Assembly: GCA_021817625.1 (NCBI GenBank)
Contig: JAKASY010000014.1
Location: 1 to 11,520, forward strand
DNA from: Bacillota bacterium
GTDB taxonomy: Bacteria; Bacillota_E; JAJZYS01; JAILZS01
DNA: 11,520 bases
Reading direction: 5' to 3'
Below, piece after piece: positions 6,628 through 11,520 of the stretch. A program made the translations under genes and the position numbers. The notes beneath the pieces were generated by a model. That model was not told where the DNA came from. It saw only the letters and a program-made list of their open reading frames with translations, and made no database searches. How positions within the stretch are numbered: position 1 is the first letter of the stretch; each line of letters begins with the position of its first letter.

Positions 6628-6737
6628 CGGCCCTCTACCCTGAGGCTACCACGGCCGCGCGCGTCGAATCCCCTGCCGTGTGTCCCACCCGCGCCGCGCC
6701 CTCGGTCCGAAGCGGCCTACGCACGGGGCAGGCGCGG

Positions 6738-8234
6738 GTGAGCCGACGGCTCGTGCTCGCGCTGGACGTCGGCACCTCCTCGGTGCGCGCCCTATTGGTG
6801 TCGCCGGCGAGCGGCCGCGTCCTCTTCCGGGTGCGCGCCGAGGCGGGGCGGGACGGCTTCGCCCGAGTCGACGCGGACACGCTGTGGGCCGACGTGGTGC
6901 GCGTCCTGGACGCCGCGGAAGCCCGTCTTGCCGCGCTCGACGCGGCGCCGCTCGGGTGCGGCGTCTCGGTGTTCTGGCACAGCGCCCTGCTCGCCGACCG
7001 GGACGGCCGGCCCCTCGGCCCGGTCCACCTGTGGAGCGACACCGACCCGCGCTTTGCCCGCTCCGCCGCGGACCTGCGGGCGCGCGTGGACGCCGAGCGC
7101 ACGCGCCTGGCCGCTGGCGCGCCCATCCACCCGAGCTTCCCCGCCGGCAAGGCGCTGGCCCTCCTGGCCGATGCGGGGAGCGCCGGGCGGGGGCGCGTCC
7201 GCCTTCTCGGCTTCGAGGACCTCCTCGCCCTGCGCCTCTTCGGCCGGCTGGAGAAGAGCCTGTCCATGGCCAGCGCCACGGGCCTGTGGGACGGCGCGCG
7301 CGGCGACTGGCACGCGGCCGTCCTCGACGCCCTGGGCCTGAGCCCGACAGCCCTGGCGGCGGTGGAGACGGAGACTGGCGAGCCGCGCCTCCTCGCCGGG
7401 GAAGCGCGCAGGCGCTGGCCGCGCCTGGCGCGGGCGCCCTGGCGCCTGCCGCGCGGCGACGGCGCCCTGAGCAACGCCGGTCTTCACGCCTCGGGCGACG
7501 TCGCCGGCCTGACCGTCGGCACCTCGTCCGCGCTGCGCCTCCTGGACCGGCCGCTGCCGGCGGGCGGCGTGCTCCCCCGAGCGCTGTTCCGCTACCTCCT
7601 GGACCCAGGCCGGCCGGTCGTTGGAGGGGCGCTCTCCCAGGGAGGAAACCTCATCGCCCACATAGCCGCCCTCGCGGGCGTGCGCCCGGCCGCGGTGGAC
7701 GCGGAGGCGGCCGCGCCCCCACTGGGGGCCCATGGCGTCGTCGTCATGCCCGGGCTGTGGGGGGAGCGCAGCCCCGACTGGCCGGACAGCGGCTGCGGCG
7801 GCGTCGTGGGCCTCCGGGCGGATACACCGCCCGCCGCCATCGTACGCGCCGCGATGGACAGCGTGGGTGCGGGCCTCGCTGCGGTCGCCGACGCCCTTGA
7901 CGAGGCGTACGGGCGGCCGTTCGTGCGGCGCGTGCGCGCCGGCGGCCGCGCCCTGGCGCGGTCGACCGCGCTCGCCCAGGTCGCGGCGGACGCCATCGGG
8001 CTGCCTTTGGACGTTGCCCTCGGGGCGGAGGAGTCGTCGGCGCTCGGGGCGGCGGCCCTGGCTGCGGCCGGGGACGGCGGGATGGCTCTCGCGCCCGCTC
8101 GCGCGGTGGCCACGTTCGAGCCGCGTGCGGGCGGGCGCGAGGCGTACCGGGCGCTCGGGCGCCGCCTTGCTGCCCTCCGTGCCGTGGCGCAGGCCGAGGA
8201 CGAGGCCGGCGAAGTGGCGGGGCGGGCGCGGTAG
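6738..8234 (+). CDS. FGGY-family carbohydrate kinase, gluconokinase-like
   Basis: A 498-residue cytoplasmic kinase with the two-domain ASKHA fold. From the GTG start: the phosphate-1 loop DVGTSS (10-15), FWHSALLADRDGRPL (79-93), WSDTDPR (99-105), the GDGA block with probable catalytic Asp 241 (240-243), the adenosine/phosphate segment TVGTSS (259-264), GGALSQGGN (296-304), and C-terminal AGGRALARST (401-410). These blocks match the FGGY gluconate kinases better than glycerol or xylulose kinases, so phosphorylation of D-gluconate or a similar aldonate at C6 is the likely reaction. I prefer GTG 6738, which begins directly before the first beta-strand (VSRRLVLALD); a GTG at 6678 adds 20 atypical residues. 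The ribosome site is weak. It is first of four plus-strand genes, 76 bases ahead of a UlaG-like lactonase. Confidence 0.88.
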   Translation: MSRRLVLALDVGTSSVRALLVSPASGRVLFRVRAEAGRDGFARVDADTLWADVVRVLDAAEARLAALDAAPLGCGVSVFWHSALLADRDGRPLGPVHLWSDTDPRFARSAADLRARVDAERTRLAAGAPIHPSFPAGKALALLADAGSAGRGRVRLLGFEDLLALRLFGRLEKSLSMASATGLWDGARGDWHAAVLDALGLSPTALAAVETETGEPRLLAGEARRRWPRLARAPWRLPRGDGALSNAGLHASGDVAGLTVGTSSALRLLDRPLPAGGVLPRALFRYLLDPGRPVVGGALSQGGNLIAHIAALAGVRPAAVDAEAAAPPLGAHGVVVMPGLWGERSPDWPDSGCGGVVGLRADTPPAAIVRAAMDSVGAGLAAVADALDEAYGRPFVRRVRAGGRALARSTALAQVAADAIGLPLDVALGAEESSALGAAALAAAGDGGMALAPARAVATFEPRAGGREAYRALGRRLAALRAVAQAEDEAGEVAGRAR

Positions 8235-8240
8235 GCTCCC

Positions 8241-8250
8241 GGCCGCGGCC
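8241..8250. repeat. 10-bp palindrome in kinase/lactonase gap
   Basis: GGCCGCGGCC is a perfect palindrome seven bases after the kinase stop. It could form part of an mRNA stem with the following hairpin, but may be compositional. Confidence 0.2.
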
Positions 8251-8273
8251 ATCGTGGTGCATGATGGAAGCGA

Positions 8274-8289
8274 CGGGCCGGACGGCCCG
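8274..8289 (+). terminator. Hairpin between kinase and lactonase genes
   Basis: CGGGCCG (8274-8280) pairs with CGGCCCG (8283-8289) over a 2-base gap, so in RNA the innermost pairs would open into the loop. It is followed by only GTTT. It is too poor in T to be a convincing intrinsic terminator. It could give partial termination or protect the upstream mRNA, lowering or separating expression of the downstream three genes. Confidence 0.3.
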
Positions 8290-8310
8290 GTTTGCGCGGG
8301 AGGGATGTGC

Positions 8311-9210
8311 ATGGACGTCGACCAAGGCGTCGCGGCCGCCCGGGCCGAACGCGCCGCTGCGCCGTTTCCCGGTCCCCCCGCCGGCCGGGCGGTCACCCTC
8401 TGGTGGCTGGGCCAGAGCGGTTTCGTGCTCTCCGGCCCCACGGGTCGCGTGGCGATCGATCCCTACCTGTCGCCCAGGGAGAGCCGCACGGTCGCGCCTG
8501 CCTGCGCGCCGGAGGCTCTCCGCGGCCTCGACGCCGTGCTCGTGACGCACGAGCACATCGACCACATGGACCTGCCCACCCTGGCGCGCATCGGTGCGGG
8601 CGCCGACGGGCCGGCCATCGTCGTGCCGGCGCCCGTGGCCGACCAGGCGGTGGCCGCAGGCGTGCGCCCCGAGCGCGTGGTGCGGGCCCAGCCCGGCGAC
8701 CACCTGCGCTTCGGGGAGGCCGGCGCCGTGGAGGTGTGGCCGCTCCCGGCCCGCCACGGCCTGCACTCGCCGCCGGCGCGCTACGACTTTGGCCACGAGG
8801 AGAGCGGCGGACTCTTCCGCTACCTCGGCTACGTGGTGGCGATCGGCGGCATGACCCTCTTCCACAGCGGCGACGCCCTGATCTACGACGACCTCGCCGA
8901 GCGCCTGCGCGCGCACGGCGTCCAGGTGGGCCTTCTGCCGATCAACGGGCGCGACCACCATCGCGAGCGACGCGACATCGTGGGCAACATGACCGAGCGG
9001 GAGGCGGCGGACCTGGCGGCGGAGGCGGGGATGGAGACGCTCGTGCCGATGCACTACGAGATGTTCGCCCATAACCCCGGCGAGCCCGGGCGCCTGGTCG
9101 AGTACGTTCGCCGGGCCCACCCCGAGCTCACGGTGGTGGTGCCCACGCACATGCGCGGCGTCACGCTCCTGCCGGTGCAGGCATGGCGCGGAGAGGGGGA
9201 GGACGCATGA
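8311..9210 (+). CDS. UlaG-like metallo-beta-lactamase-fold lactonase/hydrolase
   Basis: A 299-residue cytoplasmic MBL-fold hydrolase. From ATG 8311: WWLGQSGFVL (31-40), first metal motif THEHIDH (79-85, H80, H82, D84, H85), H149 in ARHG, HSGD with D188 (186-188), LLPINGRD (208-215), GNMTEREAADL (225-235) and PMHYE with H248 (246-250). The INGRD and GNM blocks are features of UlaG, the L-ascorbate-6-phosphate lactonase, and related bacterial lactonases, so ring opening of a sugar-phosphate lactone is the best guess. GGGAGGG at 8298-8304 is six bases before ATG 8311, so I prefer it over ATG 8305. Its stop overlaps the next start as ATGA. No PTS genes for ascorbate are nearby, so the natural substrate may differ and could come from the adjacent sugar-acid kinase. 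Confidence 0.87.
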   Translation: MDVDQGVAAARAERAAAPFPGPPAGRAVTLWWLGQSGFVLSGPTGRVAIDPYLSPRESRTVAPACAPEALRGLDAVLVTHEHIDHMDLPTLARIGAGADGPAIVVPAPVADQAVAAGVRPERVVRAQPGDHLRFGEAGAVEVWPLPARHGLHSPPARYDFGHEESGGLFRYLGYVVAIGGMTLFHSGDALIYDDLAERLRAHGVQVGLLPINGRDHHRERRDIVGNMTEREAADLAAEAGMETLVPMHYEMFAHNPGEPGRLVEYVRRAHPELTVVVPTHMRGVTLLPVQAWRGEGEDA

Positions 9211-10304
9211 GTTGGGCGCTGGACCTGGTCGACACGCCGGCCCTGGTGACGGATATGGACGTCGTAGCGGAAAACCTTCGGCGCATGCAGGCCGATGCGG
9301 ACCGCGCAGGTCTTCACATGTGGCCGCACACGAAGACGCACAAGCTGCCGTCCCTGGCCGAGCGCCAGCTGGCGCTGGGCGCGGCCGGGATCACGGTATC
9401 CAAGCTCGGCGAGGCCGAGGTGATGGCGGACAGCGGCCTGGGACCCATCCTCCTCCACTATCCGCCCGTCGGCGAGGCCAAGGTGCGGCGCCTCGCCGCC
9501 CTGCTTGAGCGCGGCGTCAAGATGCGCGTCGCCCTCGACAGCCCCGAGGCGGCGGACGCGTGCGCGCGCGCCGCGGCGATGGCGGACGCGGAGGTCGAGG
9601 TGCTGGTCGAGGTCGACACGGGCCTTCACCGCGTCGGTCGGCCGCCGGGGCCCGAGGTCCTTGCCGTGGCGCGCCACGTGGCGGCCCAGCCGGGCCTGCG
9701 CTACCGCGGCCTGACCTCTTACGCCGGCCACATCTCCGACTTTCCGGACGAGGCCGGCCGTATGGCCGTGATCACCACGGAGAACGAGATCCTCGCGGCG
9801 GAGCGCGAGCGCCTCGGCCGCGCGGGCCTGGCGCCCGAGGTGGTGAGCGTCGGCGGCACCCACCACGGTGCGCGCATGGCCGCCATCTCCGGCGCGACGG
9901 ACATCCGACCGGGCACCTACGTGTACAACGACCGCAACACGCTCCTCGCCGGCTCCTGCCGCGAGCAGGACCTGGCGGCGGCCGTGCTCGTCACCGTGGT
10001 GAGCGCGAACGAGGGCTGGGCCGTGGTGGACGGCGGCAGCAAGACGTTCTCCAAGGATCCCTCGCCGGCCGGCGGCTTCGGCCTCGTGCGGGGGCGCCCG
10101 GAGCTCTCCCTGGAGCGAATGAACGAGGAGCACGGGGTGCTGACCTGGCCCGCCGGCGCCCGCCCGCTGACGGTGGGGGAGCGCGTGTTCATCGTCCCGA
10201 ACCACATCTGCGCCACGGTCAACCTGCACGACCGCGTGGCCCAGGCGCGCGGCGGGCGCGTGGAGCGCTGGGTCGCGGTGGCCGGGCGCGGCCGCCTGCA
10301 GTAG
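9207..10304 (+). CDS. Fold-type III PLP enzyme: D-threonine aldolase / D-serine dehydratase-like
   Basis: A 365-residue enzyme with an alanine-racemase-like barrel and a C-terminal beta-domain. The PLP lysine is expected at K43 in WPHTKTHK (39-46). Other family blocks are SYAGH (171-175), VGGTHH (215-220), DGGSKTFSKD (275-284), NEEHG (306-310) and the metal-site block VPNHICATVNL (330-340) with H333 and C335. Family members cleave D-threonine to glycine and acetaldehyde (D-threonine aldolase) or dehydrate D-serine to pyruvate and ammonia (DSD1 type). The His-x-Cys pair is, as I recall, the zinc site of eukaryotic D-serine dehydratases, whereas described D-threonine aldolases use His-x-Asp; with RidA next door this favours a dehydratase, by inference. 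ATG 9207 overlaps the lactonase stop (ATGA) and is preceded by GGGGGAGGA. Confidence 0.88.
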   Translation: MSWALDLVDTPALVTDMDVVAENLRRMQADADRAGLHMWPHTKTHKLPSLAERQLALGAAGITVSKLGEAEVMADSGLGPILLHYPPVGEAKVRRLAALLERGVKMRVALDSPEAADACARAAAMADAEVEVLVEVDTGLHRVGRPPGPEVLAVARHVAAQPGLRYRGLTSYAGHISDFPDEAGRMAVITTENEILAAERERLGRAGLAPEVVSVGGTHHGARMAAISGATDIRPGTYVYNDRNTLLAGSCREQDLAAAVLVTVVSANEGWAVVDGGSKTFSKDPSPAGGFGLVRGRPELSLERMNEEHGVLTWPAGARPLTVGERVFIVPNHICATVNLHDRVAQARGGRVERWVAVAGRGRLQ

Positions 10305-10337
10305 GTCCGGGCGGCTGCGGCGCGCGCAACAGGAGCG

Positions 10338-10343
10338 AGGAGG
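10338..10343 (+). promoter_or_regulatory. Ribosome binding site deciding RidA start
   Basis: AGGAGG ends nine bases before ATG 10353 but only three before ATG 10347, favouring 10353. A second AGGAG at 10331-10335 could serve ATG 10347. Confidence 0.6.
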
Positions 10344-10352
10344 AAGATGAGC

Positions 10353-10736
10353 ATGGCCAAGAAGAGCGTCCACACCGACGAGGCGCCGCGTCCCGGCGGT
10401 GCGTACTCGCAGGCGATCGTCGTCGGGTCGCTCGTGTTCACGAGCGGCATCACGCCCGTGGACCCCGCCACCGGCAAGGTGGTCGAGGGCGACGTCGGCG
10501 TTCAGACCGAGCGCGTCCTGCGAAACCTCGACGCCATTCTGAAGGCGGCGGGCTCCGGTCTCGAGCACGCGGTCAAGGCCACGGTCCACCTGCAGAACCT
10601 GGGCGACTTCCCGACCTTCAACGAGGCGTACGCCCGCCTCATGCCCGATCCCAAGCCGGTGCGCACGACCGTGGGGTCCGACCTGCGCGGTGTCCTCGTG
10701 GAGATCGACCTCGTGGCGGAGATCCCCGGAGCGTAG
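10353..10736 (+). CDS. ridA: RidA family enamine/imine deaminase
   Basis: A 127-residue protein of the RidA (YjgF/YER057c/UK114) family, normally a trimer that hydrolyses reactive 2-aminoacrylate and other enamines or imines released by PLP dehydratases, protecting PLP enzymes. Residues matching the RidA active site are present: Y18 (GAYSQAI), S31 (FTSG), N90 (FNEAY), R104 in KPVRTTV (the carboxylate-binding Arg), and E117 in VEIDLVAE. The usual 'LP' turn after the Arg strand is replaced by SDLRG. It follows the PLP enzyme by about 48 bases, most likely on the same mRNA, which fits removal of the aminoacrylate that enzyme would make. ATG 10347 is an alternative start adding Met-Ser. It ends eight bases from a convergent GNAT gene with no terminator between. 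Confidence 0.92.
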   Translation: MAKKSVHTDEAPRPGGAYSQAIVVGSLVFTSGITPVDPATGKVVEGDVGVQTERVLRNLDAILKAAGSGLEHAVKATVHLQNLGDFPTFNEAYARLMPDPKPVRTTVGSDLRGVLVEIDLVAEIPGA

Positions 10737-10744
10737 CCCCCCGG

Positions 10745-11233
10745 TCAGACGCCCACGGTGAGGTCGCGCACGAGGACCACGCGGTCGACGCCGGGCCCCG
10801 AATAGTCGCGCACCACGGGCGTTGTACCCTCGCCGTCGCCGACAGCGTGAAAGCCCAGGCGCTCGTGGAAGGCGATCGAGGCCGCGTTGTGCGGGCTCGT
10901 GATCGCCTTGGCCCGGCGCGCGCCGCGCGAGCGCCCGACTTCGAGGAAATGCTCGTACAGGCGGCGCCCGAGACCCTGGCCGCGGTGGGCGTGGCGCACG
11001 GCGACGAGATGGACGTAGGCCGTGGGCGAGGCCGTGGCCAGGACGCCGAACAGGTAGGCGGCCACGCGCTCGCCGTCGCGGATGACGAACGCCGTGTCGC
11101 CGAACTCGAACACGAACATCGGGTGGAGCAGGCGCGGCGTGCGGCCAGCCTCCCAGAAGTCGTCATTGTCGCGGACGATCTCGTCGAAGCCCTGCTTGGT
11201 GCAGCGCTCGAGCGGCGCCTGTGCGAGGCTCAC
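10745..11233 (-). CDS. GNAT family N-acetyltransferase
   Basis: A 162-residue GCN5-related acetyltransferase. The acetyl-CoA pyrophosphate loop (motif A) is clear: VAVRHAHRGQGLGRRLYEHF, residues 77-96, with the RGQGLG core. Motif B follows as NAASIAFHERLGF (116-128), where the Tyr/Asn and helix contact CoA. The acceptor is not predictable; small molecules and protein N-termini are both possible. The start is GTG 11233, in a GTGA overlap with the stop of the HIT-family gene, with AAGGAGGA placed inside the end of that gene seven bases upstream, so translation is coupled. The HSPTAYVH-like strand before motif A and the overall length are ordinary for the family. Confidence 0.88.
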   Translation of the reverse strand: MSLAQAPLERCTKQGFDEIVRDNDDFWEAGRTPRLLHPMFVFEFGDTAFVIRDGERVAAYLFGVLATASPTAYVHLVAVRHAHRGQGLGRRLYEHFLEVGRSRGARRAKAITSPHNAASIAFHERLGFHAVGDGEGTTPVVRDYSGPGVDRVVLVRDLTVGV

Positions 11234-11520
11234 ATCCCGTCCTCCTTGGCTGCGGCCCCGGCAGGCGGGGCCAAGTGCGCACGGATGCGCGCGGCGAGGC
11301 GCGCCTGCTCCGCAGCGTCCAGGCGGTACACGCCGTGCTCGGCCGCGAGGGCGTGGAGCTGCTGGCGCTCGTACGGGACGCCTGGCGGCAGCGACGCCAC
11401 GTGCCAGTGCAGGTGGCGGTTGCCCTGCTGGCTCCCGAGAGACGCGAGGTAGAGGCGCTCGGTCGGCACCGCCCGCTCCACGGCGCGGCCGACGGCGTGG
11501 ACCACCGCCATGAGGCGCTG
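11230..11520 (-). CDS. HIT family protein, 5' end outside window
   Basis: The C-terminal 96 residues of a histidine-triad protein; the frame stays open through the right edge, so the true start lies outside. The Met at 11511 sits mid-helix and is probably internal. The HIT active site is visible as HLHWHVASLPPGVP, with the His-x-His-x-His nucleotidyl-transfer triad, preceded by a strand LYLASLGSQQGNR. HIT proteins hydrolyse or transfer nucleotide phosphoramidates and dinucleoside polyphosphates; the sub-branch with 'HWHV.PLPPGVPYE' is common in soil and thermophilic bacteria and generally annotated only as HIT. The tail after the triad is helical and Ala-rich, ending in AAAKEDGM, which also encodes the ribosome site of the downstream acetyltransferase gene. 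Confidence 0.85.
   Translation of the reverse strand, partial: QRLMAVVHAVGRAVERAVPTERLYLASLGSQQGNRHLHWHVASLPPGVPYERQQLHALAAEHGVYRLDAAEQARLAARIRAHLAPPAGAAAKEDGM

Larger units (their letters stand above)
6589..6737. promoter_or_regulatory. Divergent intergenic region, winged-helix gene / kinase cluster
   Basis: About 150 bp that should hold promoters for the kinase cluster and the 82-residue gene. It contains the 14-bp palindrome at 6614-6627. No clear -35/-10 pair was found on either strand; the sequence is too GC-rich for confident sigma-70 prediction by eye. Confidence 0.4.

Noticed and set aside
6664..6673. TCGAATCCCC resembling a tRNA T-arm
   Set aside because: No acceptor, D or anticodon stems could be formed around it on either strand.
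10737..10744. Possible terminator between ridA and the GNAT gene
   Set aside because: The gap is only CCCCCCGG and no stem-loop with a T-run could be drawn across it.
9560..11452. 630-codon plus-strand open frame across the PLP enzyme, ridA, GNAT and HIT genes
   Set aside because: It is Arg/Gly/Pro-rich without motifs and overlaps four genes with clear family signatures; it is an artefact of high GC.
1..11520. Phage-defence, toxin-antitoxin, CRISPR or transposon content
   Set aside because: No nuclease, helicase, transposase, integrase or spaced repeat array was recognised; all identified genes are metabolic, transport or surface functions.

Overview
The window is a gene-dense, very GC-rich bacterial segment. 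Codon third positions are almost always G or C, so long spurious open frames run through nearly every gene on the other frames. Several genes carry near-consensus Shine-Dalgarno sites (AAGGAGGA type) and several start with GTG. Strong SD sites, a DinB-family protein, and a secreted protein resembling the non-catalytic C-terminal part of Bacillota 'copper amine oxidase-like' proteins suggest a high-GC Bacillota lineage (Thermaerobacter/Symbiobacterium-like). This is inference; Actinomycetota or Chloroflexota are not excluded. No rRNA, tRNA, CRISPR array, transposase or integrase was seen.

Layout. Positions 1-371 hold no convincing gene and are visibly less GC-rich than the rest; they contain a few short repeats and a hairpin behind the first gene. 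A DinB-family gene (minus, 372-887) is divergent from a two-gene unit: a DHA2-type MFS transporter (1013-2482) and an L-2-hydroxyglutarate oxidase-like FAD enzyme (2479-3696), coupled through a GTGA overlap. That unit converges, with a 21-bp overlap, on a secreted protein of unknown function (minus, 3676-5079). The secreted protein shares its start region (a CATG) with a divergent secreted PQQ-like beta-propeller protein (5078-6343). The propeller gene ends on a CTAG shared with the stop of a small winged-helix-like protein (minus, 6340-6588).

The second half is a probable four-gene plus-strand cluster: a gluconokinase-like FGGY kinase (6738-8234), a UlaG-like metallo-beta-lactamase-fold lactonase (8311-9210), a fold-type III PLP enzyme of the D-threonine aldolase/D-serine dehydratase family (9207-10304) and RidA (10353-10736). 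The last two make biochemical sense together: a serine dehydratase releases 2-aminoacrylate, which RidA hydrolyses. The first two suggest sugar-acid or lactone handling. The substrate linking all four is not known from sequence. The window closes with a minus-strand pair, a HIT-family protein (cut by the window edge) coupled by a GTGA overlap to a GNAT acetyltransferase.

The most unusual features are the start-codon-on-start-codon divergent secreted pair, the chain of overlapping gene ends, and the kinase/lactonase/D-amino-acid lyase/RidA cluster. I see no defence or mobile system here.
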